64,000 nucleotides of DNA from Rhynochetos jubatus (taxonomy: Eukaryota; Chordata; Aves; Eurypygiformes; Rhynochetidae): the NCBI GenBank assembly GCA_027574665.1, contig CM050652.1, positions 2,956,589-3,020,588 of the forward strand, read 5' to 3'. The translations under genes and the position numbers were made by a program. This document shows positions 1-12,099 of the stretch, one piece after another (position 1 is the stretch's first letter; every line of letters begins with the position of its first letter). The notes beneath the pieces were generated by a model that was not told the DNA's origin, did not search any database, and saw only the letters and a program-made list of their open reading frames with translations.

Positions 1-3000
1 GATGCACAGGTAACAGGGTGATGGGCACCACCTGAGTGCCTGAATCGAATAATCCATGTGACAAGCGAAAGCCATGTTGTCCTGCCTTAGCTTCAGTGCC
101 TTGCACTCCTGAAATTAATCTCTTTATTTGGGACAAGCTGCAGCTTGCGCTGGGATCTGTCCATTGTCGCGAGCTCCAAAGAAAAGATGGTCTGGCATAG
201 GATGCCCTCAAAGAGAGACTTGCCTTCAGTTTCCGTCAGGCGTTGGACAGGTTGTAAGTTCGTGGAGGAAGGATTTAGCTGAAGTTAGAGGCTGGTCTTT
301 GTTGGGGGAGCTGTTGACAATGTCTCTGTATGAGTTTTCTCGCCATGTCGGCTCTCAAAGAAAAGCTTCTATCCGTGGTAATCAGGGTTTATTAAAGGAA
401 GCCAGGGGAAAAAAAAACATCTTTAGCTGAGATTAAAGGGATTGTGTAGCTGCACTTGGTGCTGAATTGCTGCGTGCTGGCTCCGTCGCTGGGCGTCTGC
501 CTCGTCAGCATCTGTGCACAGCCACGCGCATCCTGGGAAATGCATAGCTGTGCCTGAGTAGAGCAAAAGTAAACAGAGGAGCGTGCCGTCTGATTAACGC
601 TGGGCTTCATTAACCACCCAGTCTGTGCCGTTGGCGTTTCCAGGAGGCCTGGGCACTGTTGGCTTCCTCCGAGCCCTGTGCTGGCTAGTGGAGGACTGAC
701 TGAGCCCATCTCACCAGCCACCGAGACCCCAGATGAGGAGGAGGCGGTGGATTTGCTCCCCTCCCAGTACTGTTTTTCAGCACATTTTGGTCCTGTTCTA
801 GATTTTAACGTGTACTTTTGCTCTGAGCCTGTGGCTGGAGCCAGACCCAGGGTGGGTTTGCTTCCACGGCTCCTTGCAGCCAGGGTCCTCGCTGCTGACC
901 TTGCAGTGTCCCTGCTGTGGCAGGGGACTTGGTGGTTTGAATCCGTCTGCCACCTTTGATGGCAGGAGGGTTGTGTGTTTGTGAGCAAAATGGGGAGATG
1001 CTGTTGTCTCCCACGTTCACCCAGTGACACATTCCTTTCAGCAGCTCTCGTTGCAGTGCGGTTGGATTTGTGCCAGTATCCTGTACAGGGGCATGACCAT
1101 GGCTTTTGTGAGTTTGTCAGTCAAAACCGAATGCTCCAGATCTCTCTTCTCTCCCTGTATACTTCTTCCCAAGTTTTCCCCTCCCTCTCAGTTCACTGAC
1201 CAGTCCCTTGTGTCCTCTATTCCTGATTTATTCCTAATTCCTCAGCCACAGCGCATCCTTCTTGCCTTTCTCCCCTAGAAAGTTGCTGCATTTTGAGGAT
1301 GTATTCAGCATTCCTTAGCTTTCCCAGCTAATAACAGCCACCGTCTGAATTAAAACAAGTTAAAGTTTCTTCCTCTTAGGCTTTTTTGCATCCAAACCTT
1401 TCGTGTCTAAGGCCCCGTCTCTTGACCATAGGGCTGCATATTGTAGAGTCTTGGGATCATTTCCTGGATAACCCAGAGCAGAACAAAACTGCATCCTCCA
1501 ACTCAGTGGTCTCTAACCTTTGCAGGAAACGGTCAACAACAGTACCCAAGTAACCATGCTGTATGGTAGCATCATAACTTGCTGTCCTTCAGGAGGAAGT
1601 GAGTCCTTAAACCAAATTGTGTGAATCCAAGAAGGGTTCAAGGGACTATGTTATTTGAAAGTCCTAGAGAAGAGACCCTAAACTCTGAGTCTCTGCTACT
1701 TTATGGTCCCTACAGGCAGGATTGTGGTGTGAGACCTTATGTGGGAGCTGACTCTGAGTCCTTCCTTGGACCATCAATGCAGCCCTGTCCGAAACAGCTG
1801 GATTTGCGAGAAGCCTTCCTCTGCTCCAATTTCATGCCCAGGCTAGGTTCAAATCTGGTGTAGCTCTACATCTGGAAAAAAAAGAATGATACCTTCTTTT
1901 GGGATTGCTGCATGTCATGATTGTTACGTAACACCACAGCCTAATCAGAGAAGGAGGTCTCAGCTTTTTTATGGTGTGGGATGATGAAGAGACTCACCCA
2001 GGAGATCCAGTCTTGAAGAAAAGCTTCTAGAGTATTGTTATGACCTGTGGCATCCCCTCAGCACAGCCACTGCATATGAAGGGTGCAGCAGAGCAAAGGG
2101 GCAGTTGTTCCTGACTGAAGAAGATGGAGAAGGGCAGCTTCCTACCTAAAGGTCTTTCCCTACAGGTCCCTGGGACTGCAGTGGCTGTGTGACCTTTCCA
2201 GGAACCTTGAGTGGCTGTTGTGGCAGAAGCCACGTAGAGATGATGCTCAGAGGGACAGTCTAGTCTTATACAGGAGCCCTACATGCTGGGCCATGACCAC
2301 ATCTCTGGGGGGAAAGATGAGTGAACCTGGTCATTGTGGGAAGGCAGTTTGGGTTTGTTTTGGAAATACCCAGCTCAGAGCCTAAGCCCAGACCTCACTG
2401 CTGGCTCACTTTGGCCTTCTGTTTATTTGGCTTTTGTGTATACTGTAATTAGCCTCTTGCAAACCGAGCAGCCTGAGAGACTGGGTATGTCTACAGCACT
2501 GCATTATTTGTCTTTCCAGCTGATATGATTTCTGCTACCCAGACAAAGGTAATAAAAAGACATGCATAACCCCCTTCTCCTTGGTGCGTCCTCTAAGGGC
2601 TACTACAAACCCTGCTCTATTCTGCAAGCTAAACAACCAGTCCTCCTTGCCTCTGCCCTCTGCTGTTATTTATCAATTAAGGCAAATTATAAATTATAGC
2701 CGTTAGAGGCTCAAGTACTGATTGGGACTCCAGGACAGAAGGTACAGGGCAAACAATGTGAGCAGATGGGAGCGAAGGAGTGAGTGCCAGCAGTGTACAG
2801 AGAGAAAATCCTGCTCCTAGGGTCACTCAGCTGATGGAAGATTTCAAGATAGCCCCAGGCTCCTGCTCTCCCTGCTTTGTCCCAAAAGGCTGCTCCTGTG
2901 CTTGCTTGGTGGCTGTCGGTGCTGGTAGACTGTTGAGGCTCAAGCCTCTGCAGGGGAGCATCTTTCCCCCCTGAGGCTCACTGTTTTTGAAAAGCCCTTG

Positions 3001-5214
3001 TCTGCTGCAAAAGGGACTCCTCACCCAGCCTTCCTGGAGTTTCTCACTGGGGTGTCTCTGGTTTTCAGGCCAAATTTGCTGTTTTTTCCTGCAAGAAGGT
3101 TCCCCTTGCCACCCCCTCCCTCCACAAGTGACAGTCTCACCTCAGAGTCAATCATGACTCTCTCCTGCTTGGGTCTCAAAGATTTCATGTCTGGAGTGTT
3201 GTGTACACCGCTTGCTTTAATGGGCAGATTCCCCTGCTGTTGGAACTCTACTCCTGGGTGTTGTGGTGACTTCTGGGCAGATATCTCCTGTTGCAGAAAA
3301 GGGGTTGTTTCTTACCTCTTCAGTTTCTGGGTCATGGCAGTTCCCATTTCCCTGTCCTGCAGCTGTGCTGGTTCTGTAGAGCTAAGAGGAGTGAAATGCA
3401 GTAAATATAAGGGGTAAAATAGATATCTTTTTAGTATTTGAAAAGAATAATTTCTTCCTAGATCTGCCTAGTTTCTGATCAAACCAATGTCTGTTAGAAA
3501 TATGGATCATAACTCATAAGTGACGGGAGCTGGTGTTCAGGGTCGACACGTTACATTTCTGAACACAGGACTCAAACAGGGACAGCTTCCCTCTTCTGCT
3601 GTTCTCTCAAGGATGGCCTCTTTTGAAAGAGGAATGGTTGTGCGGGGAGAGCTCATCCCATCGCTGCTCTATCTATCATAATAAAGGTTATTAAAAGCCT
3701 ACGTGACCAGCCTGCGTATCCTTGCAGAGCGAATCCTCTCCTGCTCGTAAGACAGTCTTGCAAACTCTGCAGTATAAGCTTGATTTTATTAAATATTTGC
3801 TTGACCAGAAAGGCAAAGCAGAACAGGGTAAACACGCCTAAAGTAAATGTGAAATGACCTTTGTCCGTCATCTATCCAATGCCTGCGGCTGCTGCAGTAG
3901 GGAGGGCAGTGGGAGGTGAAGGTGATCATACAACAGCTTTGAAATTCTGGCTACTGTGAGAATTTTGAAATATTTGGGGTGGCATAAAAATGGTGGATGC
4001 TCTACAAGCCCAGCCTTACCCTTTCCACTATCAGATCTAATCAGTCTACAGGTCAAAAGAAGACAGGATTTATTTTCTTTATTATGTCTTGAAGTAAATC
4101 AGGTCCACTGGTGTTAGCAGAGTTGCACAGATTTGAAAAAGCTGTGAATCCAGACCTGTGTCACTGTCACATCTTCCTCCCTGCTGGGATCTGCAAACAG
4201 TGATTTTCCCTGGCCTGCTGCTTGTGCAGGGCTGGCTGTCATCACCTTTGCTCAGCTAGTTACACTCCTGATTTCAGCAAAGCCGCTCTGCCAGAGAGGT
4301 GATAGGACACTGGCCTGCAGGAGTGGAGCTGGAGTTTGGCTTGTGTCCTTCTTAAAGTCAGGAACAGTTGTGGGAAATTCTGACCTGGATGTTAAAGAGG
4401 GATGGAAGGATGAAAGACTTGTGTGCCTCAGCCTGGCCACCCGTTACAAGGGTTGTGTGGTCAGCACTCAGCAAGGAGCTTGGATGGTGAGATGTAAGCT
4501 GGTAGGACTCCATCTCCCACATACTCTGTGGGGCCATAAGGGCCAAAGCTGATCTTGGTACAGAAGCAGCCAGGAAAAAGTGAAGGAGCAGGGAGCAGGT
4601 GGATGTGTTGAATAGGAAGATGCACTGCGATGGCATGAGGATGGGGCTTGGTGACGTGCTGACCAAATTACAGAAGCTGTTCGAACTCCCTGTTGCTCCC
4701 ACCACCCTGGGAGATTTTAAGAGACTGGGTAGTGCAAGGAAGCCTCCTTCCCTATCTCGGGAAAGTCACCAGGCTGTCCCTGGGTTTTTAATTTTCCTGT
4801 TTCATGGGCCTTTAAACTTAATTATGGCTAATAGACAACCCCTTTCTTCTCAGTCCTCTGAGCAGCCCAGGGGAACTGCATCTCTCTTTTAGACAATGTT
4901 TTCTTGGCTGTGCAGTGGGTGGAAGAGCAGTCTCGTGGTGAGATCCCGGGGAGGGGGGGAGACCTGGTGCTTAGTTTGCTCCATGCTTGGCTGCATGCCC
5001 TTTGTAGATGTGGTTGGGAAGGTTGGCACACCACAACTCCTATGTCTGTACTCCAAGCTGGACCAGCATGAGGCAGCTTTGATCTGAAAGCCACAGAGAA
5101 CCTGTTCAAACAGGCCTGTTCTGGACTGAGGTCTCCCTGAAAGGATGTTAATGTCAGGTCAGAGCTGGTTTCTTCCTGGCAAACTTCAAGGGTTGGAACA
5201 GAGCTCAGCATCCA

Positions 5215-5330
5215 TCTGGACCTGTCCCTGAAGGCAGGTCCCTGACCTTCTCTAAGCTTCAGTCCCTCATCCAGAAGAGGGATAATAATCCTTCTCCAGG
5301 CCTGTCTTCTTAGATAGCAAATACACAGTT
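5215..5330 (+). repeat. MIR-type SINE relic
   Basis: The order 'gaccttctctaagcttcagt', then 'ccctcatcc', then 'gggataataatccttct' follows the MIR core (tgaccttgggcaagtcactt... cctcagtttcctcatctgtaaaatggggataataat) in the forward direction. It is strongly diverged, so the ends are approximate. Confidence 0.4.
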
Positions 5331-5350
5331 GGGTCAAAGCTGGCAGTGCA

Positions 5351-5418
5351 AACAGCAATACTGCTTGGTGTTTCTACCATTAGTAACAGCAATACTGCTT
5401 GGTGTTTCTACCATTAGT
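5351..5418. repeat. Perfect 34-bp tandem duplication, two copies
   Basis: A 34-base unit beginning 'aacagcaatactgcttggtg' occupies 5351-5384 and is repeated without mismatch at 5385-5418. Identity of the copies implies a recent duplication or a polymorphic site. It lies about 300 bases upstream of the first coding exon and does not touch the splice acceptor. Confidence 0.95.
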
Positions 5419-5717
5419 CTTCCACACTGCTTTGGCTTCCAGTGAATTTTTGTGCTGCACTATGGGGCATGTGTGTGTGTAATGGAGAGTAAAAGGGTGC
5501 TGATTTATTATTCTGCTATGTGATTTCTGCTTTTTCAACCAGCATCTTTTCTTTCAGGAGGGCTCCCTTTGTGCTGGTTTTAAGTAGAGAGCTCAGAGAC
5601 GAGAAAGGGAGGATTAGCAATTAAATACGCTCTGATGATGGCATGGTTGTGAAGGAGGGAGGAGGAAGGAATACTCCATAGTAATGTACTTTTGTTTTCT
5701 TTTTTCTTTGCTTGTAG

Positions 5718-5802
5718 GACAAAATCTGCCAGGGAATTGGTGATTTGAAGACTCTTACAGCTTTTAATCCTTGTTCCCTTGGGAATACAAACCTTTCTAA
5801 TC
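5718..5802 (+). other. PLXNA4: PLXNA4 5' UTR part of the first coding exon
   Basis: Eighty-five bases lie between the predicted acceptor (AG at 5716-5717) and the start codon. No ATG occurs in this stretch, so no upstream reading frame starts here. The in-frame triplet TAA at 5767-5769 closes the coding frame upstream of the ATG. The exact 5' splice junction is inferred from the consensus only. Confidence 0.75.
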
Positions 5803-6981
5803 ATGTCGCCGGCCATGTGGAAATGGACTTGCCTGGTTTCTCACCTCCTGCTATCCACCACAGTGTCACCTCTTGGTAGGCAGCAGCCACTTCACCCAAA
5901 GAGGCCCTTCATCACTTTCACTGCAGACCAAGCAGAGGGGAACTTCAATCACTTGGTGGTTGATGAAAGAACTGGGCATATTTACTTGGGAGCTGTCAAC
6001 AGGATCTACAAACTCTCCAGTGACCTTAAGGTCCTGGTGACCCACCAGACGGGTCCTGATGAAGATAATCCCAAGTGTTATCCTCCCAGGATAGTCCAAA
6101 CCTGCAATGAACCCTTGACGCCCACTAACAACATAAACAAAATGCTCCTCATAGACTACAAGGAGAATCGATTGATAGCCTGTGGGAGTCTTTACCAGGG
6201 CATCTGCAAGCTTTTGAGGCTCGATGACCTCTTCAAGCTGGGAGAGCCCTTCCACAAGAAGGAGCATTATCTCTCTGGGGTGAATGAGAGTGGCTCTGTT
6301 TTTGGAGTCATTGTTTCTTACAGCAACATGGATGACAAGTTGTTCATTGCCACTGCTGTGGATGGCAAACCTGAGTATTTCCCCACTATTTCCAGCAGAA
6401 AGCTCACCAAGAACTCCGAAGCAGATGGGATGTTTGCGTATGTCTTTCATGATGAGTTTGTGGCCTCTATGATCAAGATCCCCTCAGACACTTTTACCAT
6501 CATCCCTGACTTTGACATCTACTACATCTATGGCTTCAGCAGTGGTAACTTTGTCTATTTCCTAACTCTGCAGCCTGAGATGATCTCGCCACCTGGCTCC
6601 ACCACGAAGGAGCAGGTTTATACCTCCAAGCTGGTCCGGCTTTGTAAAGAGGACACAGCCTTTAACTCCTATGTTGAGGTGCCCATTGGCTGTGAGAAGA
6701 ACGGGGTGGAGTACCGGTTGCTTCAGGCAGCCTACTTGTCTAAGGCTGGAGCTATCTTAGCAAGGTCTTTGGGTGTTGGCCCTGAGGATGATATCCTCTT
6801 CACAGTCTTCTCCAAGGGGCAGAAAAGGAAGATGAAGTCCTTGGATGAGTCTGCTCTTTGCATCTTTGTCCTGAAGGAGATCAACGATCGCATCAAAGAC
6901 AGGCTACAGTCCTGCTACAGGGGAGAGGGGACGTTAGATCTGGCCTGGCTCAAAGTCAAGGACATTCCCTGTAGCAGTGCG
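5803..6981 (+). CDS. PLXNA4: Plexin-A4, first coding exon (signal peptide and most of the sema domain)
   Basis: This exon encodes residues 1-393 of plexin-A4, a single-pass neuronal receptor. With neuropilins it transduces class 3 semaphorins, and it binds Sema6 proteins directly, steering axons through a cytoplasmic Ras/Rap GAP domain not in this window. The N-terminus MSPAMWKWTCLVSHLLLSTT is a signal peptide with cleavage probably near residues 20-25. The sema beta-propeller begins near residue 35 (FITF) and fills the remainder. Plexin hallmarks include HLVVDERTGHIYLGAVNRIY (50-69), the CGSLYQG loop (127-133), RLLQAAYL (305-312) and LQSCYRGEGTLDLAWL (368-383). Cysteines at 92, 101, 127, 135, 281, 297, 353, 371 and 390 fit sema disulphides. 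Asn161 is in an N-E-S sequon. The wording matches PLXNA4 far better than PLXNA1, A2 or A3. I chose the ATG at 5803 (A at -3); an in-frame ATG at 5815 is an alternative. The exon ends in codon GCG followed by GTAAGT at 6982, phase 0. Confidence 0.97.
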
Positions 6982-7074
6982 GTAAGTGAAGCCCCTAAAC
7001 ACCCAACTTAAACATCGTCATGTACTTACAGTTCTTAGAGCATTGGTCAACATATAGAACAGGGACCGAGGAAC

Positions 7075-7215
7075 TGAGACTGCCTTGTCCCAGTCCTGGC
7101 TCTGCCTCCAGCTCACCTCATGACCTAATTTAACCAGTTCATGCCTCACTTTTTGCTCATGGACGAGCTGAGGAAGGTATCACTTTCTGACCTCTCTAAG
7201 CATGTTATGTTTACT
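7075..7215 (+). repeat. MIR-type SINE relic
   Basis: 'agtcctggctctgcc', then 'cacctcatgacctaattta', then 'atgcctcact...ttgctcatgg' and 'gtatcacttt...gacctctctaag' follow the MIR body in order. It lies about 100 bases after the exon and is highly diverged. Ends are approximate. Confidence 0.55.
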
Positions 7216-10194
7216 CATGAACTAAGCCAAGGCATCTTGAAATCTTTGGGAGGAATTGGCCTGTTGTTGCTACTTCACTGTGCAGTTCATTAGGGGTGAA
7301 ATCACACTTCCTTGTGCAGTCTTGGCTCAAACCTAAACCAAACCAGGGATAGTATCAATAACTGGTGCTGGTTTCTATGTCTGCTGGTGGAATTTTATTT
7401 CCCTGGGCTGGAGTTGGAGAAGGATTTGTTCAGGGAGCTTTGTGAAGCCATGGCTTTGTTTCTTCAAGGACTGAGAAGCACTGGTCATAAACCATCAAAG
7501 TCCCTCATCATCCAGTTTCTAGCCAGCTCTGTGTTGCCCCTGCACTGAAAAATTAAGGCCTGGCTACAGATCAAGGATTAAATGCCGAAAGGTTTAAGGG
7601 CAGGACTGGGGAAGAGGCTGGTCTACCTGACCTACAAATGATTTTAAGAAATTGTCTTAGTTTATTTTGTCAGTTCACTAAAGTGTCATTGCAGAAATCT
7701 GCGTCAGCTCCGCCAGCATACGGCTGGCTTTGATACCATGCACAGAAATCAGCATTACAGCCGGCACTGCACCCAGGCTGCTGTAATAGCTGCCTCTCTG
7801 GGCTTTGATTTCCTTCCTTAATTAGCTCTTTCAAGTGAGAGGCAAGTTCAAGTCTGAGCAAAGGGAATACAGAGAAACACCAGAGCGCTTTCCTGCCCCA
7901 TAATCTCAAGGCAGAGTCAGGGCTTAGGATATGGGATTGCTCTGGCTTTCCTTTGTACTCAAGCCTCTTTGGCTGGGGGATCCCTGCTGTTGATCCTTCG
8001 CAGGACAAGGACGGACCAAGAGGAATGCAGATGGAAATTTCATTGCAGGGAGACTGATCCTGCCTCACCCTCCCCTAACTCCCCTTTACACCAGTGCCCT
8101 CGGCATCGTTGTGTGACCTTACACTGCTCTCACACCCCCATACCAAACGTGCACGGGGACGAGCCCTTCATTTCTGTGGGACCCCTGCAAAACTCCCTAT
8201 GGAGTCTTGCACAGGGAGAAAGGCTGTGCCCAAATCTGGCTTTGATTTTTCTGTTTAGCCTCAAGGCCTCTTCACATTCAAAGAGCTGCCTTTAGATTTA
8301 AGCTGGGAGCATCCCACTGGAGTTACTTTCCTGGGCTGTTAAGCCTCTCCATGCATTTGCAAATCTGCACTGCTTGTGCTCCACGCTAATGCTTGCAATA
8401 CTGGACCTCTCAAATCAGGAGGTTTGAAACCTGTCAGTCACCTGGCCTCTGTGGTTTTAGGCAAGAACAAAGAGGCAAACAGCTTTCTTGTATCCCTTGG
8501 GGTGAGTCTTGGACCAAGAAGACTGATACATCAGACCGAATTTGGAGGGAAAGGACTGCAAAGGCTGGGGAAGAGGACAAGGAGCCAGGGACTGGGTGAC
8601 ACATCAGGGAAAACTCGTAGAGCATATTTGTGATTGGATTTCTTCACAGTGAATCAAAGATGCTAATGCTTCCCAGCTGGAGAAAGAGCCTGGAAATCCT
8701 TGAAGAAAAAACAGGAGTCTGAAAAGTGTAACTAAGTGGGCTGTCCTCTCCTTAAATGAGTGTACTTAGAGCTGCTGGCAAGCCCTGTCTGAGATCAGCT
8801 GTGCTGCCCGAGGGAAGAGGTATTAGTGACTTGGCTGCTGTAAAGGTTGCAGAGTCCAGCCGCTAAGCTTGGAAAATATTTGATGGTTAGTGAAGTATTT
8901 TGGAGCCTGGATATATATGTCTGTGAGGGCCTCATCTCCTCTGCTGATGTCCTGCTTGCCAGCCATCCACCAGCCACTGCTGCTCTGCCTCTTAGCACAT
9001 GTATTTGAAGCAGCTCTAAACCCAATTATGAAGCCGACAGTGAGACTTGCCCTGGTTTTGTGTAGATGTCAAATATTTCTCTGCTGGTGCAAATAGAAGC
9101 TTAACCTGCCTGCAGTCAAGGCTGGACCTGAACTTCAGCTCTGCTGCCCTGCCTCCAGCAGCCGAAAACCTGCATGTGAACAGACACAGCTGATGTTCCT
9201 GGCAGTGAGCAGATGAGTAGAGATGAGCTTTTGGAAACCCTTACTGGGCATTGCAGAGAAACACAGAAGACACATTCCAGCCCTTCTCTGTGGCATTAAC
9301 TATAGAACCATGGATTATGGTGCTGGACTCACCACACTGTCCTTGCATCTTGCTGCGTGGTCAGGTCTGGGTTTTGGTAACAAGTATTTTTCTAACAGGG
9401 CAATAGCTGACTCAACCAGGATCCACATGCTAGAATGCTTCTGCCTTGGTGTAATGCTTGCTTAAGGCCACTTCTGGGCAAGAGAAGTCTCGTGGGGACC
9501 ATTTCCAGCACAGCTCTCCTAACCTGCAATGTGCGCACGCATAATTACAGGGAGGTGAGGGAACGGTGCACTCGGCCAGAGCAGTACAGTGTAAAGTCTG
9601 CAGCTTCTCTGGTCAGGCAGCTTTGCTGGTGCAGCTGGAGCTTGGAAAGGTGAGGTCAGGACCTGGCAGCAAGCTGGGTCTGGACACACTGTCTCACGGT
9701 CAACATAAAGCGGGAAGCACTGGGTATCTAGATGTCCTGCAGAGTTGGATGTCATCAAGACTTGCCCTGGTCTGGTTTGCAAACCCAACGTGAAGGCAAA
9801 GGACTGAGACACGATGGTGCAATGAGCCAGTGCTTCTCTTGTGCCAATCGTGTGCATACTGCAGATTGCAGCAGCTTGACAGAGGAATTTCCAGAGTAGG
9901 AAATAGAAAATACCAGAGATAATGGAAGATCTTCAATGTTCATTCCCCCCCTGTGTCTGTTATATCTGTCCTACTATTAATCTTCAGCATAAATCAGGAA
10001 AAAATGATGGATTTTTATGTGTGGGCAGTTGATTTGCAAATTGGTGATGTTCATTCAGGTGATGAACAGTTCCAGGTAATACCTCTCTGGTTTTCCTCTC
10101 TGCAAATACAGGATAATAGCTTACATTTCAGCAGTACACTTGACCCCAGATGCTTAGAAATTCATATAATCAGAGAAAAATGAGGCTGGGAAAA
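7216..10194. other. Intron 2 segment without recognised features
   Basis: About 3 kb of mixed-composition intron. Open frames up to 132 codons (7670-8068, minus) have no recognisable similarity and overlap one another on both strands. I see no CR1 tail, tRNA, simple repeat array or convincing splice-site pair. Confidence 0.6.
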
Positions 10195-10400
10195 AAAAAA
10201 GAAGAGTCTTAGGAGGTCATCTGATTTGCCCTTCTGCTGTATTTCTAACATTTCTGACAGATGTTTGTCTCACCTGTTCTTAACCTTCAGCGATGGAGAT
10301 TCCTCTCTCTCCCTACATGATCTGTCTTTGCTGCTAGGAAGCTTTCCCTCATGTCTAATCTAAATCTCCTTTCCTGATACTGAAACCATTCCTACTTACA
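10195..10400 (-). mobile_element. Old, diverged CR1/L3-like LINE fragment
   Basis: 'cttaggaggtcatctgattt', 'gcccttctgctg', and later 'ctaggaagctttccctcatg' with 'tctaatctaaatctcctttc' match, in order, the reverse complement of an ancient CR1/L3 3' end. It is much more diverged than the other CR1 copies here, so it is an older insertion. Limits are approximate. Confidence 0.6.
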
Positions 10401-12099
10401 TAGCCACAGAGAGCCCCTTCATCCCCTTGGGCTGTCTAGCAAGAGCGATGTGTGCCACCAAAACATGACCACTTCTGCGGTGTATCAATGTATGGAGCAT
10501 GGAGAGCAAGGGAGGGTGTTGGCAGAAGGAAGGGCTATTCTGGAGGAAACCAAAGGCTTCTTAAAACAGAAACCAGTCTTCATGTTGGATAAAGAAGGCT
10601 GCGGTTTAAATATGCTTTGTAAACTTTGTGGTTAACTGTTGATATAGTTGGGAAACGCTGGATTTGGTAGGGGGTTTTGTGGTTTTGGTGGGGTTTTTTG
10701 TAAAGGCCCTTTTTTTTTTAAAGGGCCATTTTGGTACAAGACTTGATAATTGTTGATTTTCAGTAATATGGAATAGGATTAACAATAGGTGCATTTTGAA
10801 GTCCAGTGGCAATTGCACTACCAGGATGCTCAGTAGTGGAGGCAGGGAAGCCCTCCCCTCTGCCTTGGGGAGCAGACAAGTGAACTGCTGTATGGGACAT
10901 GCAAGCATGGATAAAGAAGAGGAAGGTATTGGAGACTGACCCCAAAGCAGGATGAGGGTGCCAGGGCCTGCTTGGGAGATGTGAGAGGAGTGGAAATCCT
11001 TGCTGGAGCTTTGGCTTGCAGTGAAGTCCCAAATTTGGTGTGTTGTTGGCACATGACCCTGGCTGTCAGTTTACGAGCTGGTTGCAACCCCGGGCTGCTA
11101 TCCCAGGAGATCCTGGTCTCATCAGCCTGGTCTGCCTCACAGCATCACCTGCCGCTCCGCAACCTAACAGGCTCCAGTCCCTGCAATGACAAGGTGTCAC
11201 CTCCATCGCTGTAGCTTTTACCGGATACACAGAGCAAATATCTGTCCAAGATAATCAAAGTGTCTGTCCCCAACTATCGCCCGGCTTCTGCCTTTTGCCC
11301 GTATTTTCTTTTCCTTTTGGCAGGAAATGGAGTTTGACTGTTTAAATTACTGTATTCAATCTCTTCCTGTTTTTCATGGCAGTGCTGTCACTTGGGGGAG
11401 AAATGTTTTCAGAGCTGACCAGCCAACAAAAGGCCTTGTGTAAAGAGCAGGGCAATATTTTCCCAACACTTTTCTAACGGGGCAGGCGAGGTGGGTGTTT
11501 GAGACCCGAGTCATTGTCTGACGAGTGACTTGTCTATGAAGGCTTCCTGTGCTTCTCGTACTTCAAGGCACACCTAAGTAACTCCCCAGAACATCTTTCC
11601 AGTTGCCAGTGCCCAGATCCCTGAGAGTCCTGCATCTCCTCCATACATCTGTTCCTCAAGTGGACACAGCTCTCCTACTGCAGTGTACTGTGCTCTCCCT
11701 GCAACCCCCCGGCCCGTCCTGGATGCTTGATGCCCACCAAGGAAGCACTGCTGTACCCACGGGGTTTAGCTGGACGCAGGAGGGGGTTGTGGAATGCATA
11801 TTTCCCATTACTCCTTCCACAGATGACTGTCGGGTTGCCATTTGGGTGCCCAGATGTTTTGCTTTGGCAGCAGGAGCGCCTCACCCAGAACGTGCACTGC
11901 TCGGACCGTGACGCTGACCCATGAGCTCCATGCCAGCAGGTTCGGAAGGGCCATTTCCAGCTCAAGCAGCAAAAGGGCTGTGTGTATGTTACGTGACAGT
12001 CAATCTGACTCCTGGCAAGGCCACTGTTGGTGATGGCGTGGCCACAATTTTCCTATAATCGGGCTGTTTCTTAAGCTGCTGAAAACTCGGGGCAGGGCG
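10401..12099. other. Intron 2 segment; short palindrome, otherwise unremarkable
   Basis: It holds a small perfect inverted repeat at 10705-10727 (ggcccttt / aaagggcc around a T-rich loop) and a TCF/LEF-like 'aatcaaag' near 11254. Open frames here overlap on both strands and have no recognisable similarity. Confidence 0.5.

Larger units (their letters stand above)
1..5717 (+). other. PLXNA4: Non-coding sequence upstream of the first PLXNA4 coding exon (intron 1 or 5' flank)
   Basis: No protein-coding exon is recognisable on either strand. The open stretches here, including a 212-codon minus-strand frame at 392-1030 that opens with GTG, have no recognisable protein similarity. The segment ends in a strong splice acceptor: the pyrimidine-rich run at about 5692-5715 followed by AG at 5716-5717. 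That makes at least its 3' part an intron, and a separate upstream non-coding exon 1 is implied. In human PLXNA4 the start codon likewise lies in exon 2. I see a MIR-like SINE relic near 5215-5330 and a perfect 34-bp tandem duplication at 5351-5418, and nothing else distinctive. Confidence 0.7.

Noticed and set aside
933..946. 'ggtttgaatccgtc' as a tRNA B box
   Set aside because: There is no A box or cloverleaf around it.
392..1030. 212-codon minus-strand frame
   Set aside because: GTG start, low-complexity Ser/Thr/Gln-rich reading, overlapped by other open frames, no splice or domain evidence.
5779..5802. A longer N-terminus for plexin-A4 starting at 5779
   Set aside because: The triplet at 5779 is TTG, not ATG. 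The vertebrate start is the ATG at 5803, which gives a normal signal peptide.
5866..6450. 194-codon minus-strand frame
   Set aside because: It is the complementary shadow of the plexin exon, with no protein similarity of its own.
6982..7011. Ten extra codons after Ala393 before a stop
   Set aside because: They lie beyond a consensus GTAAGT donor, and the downstream exon at 28034 continues the plexin sequence exactly in phase.
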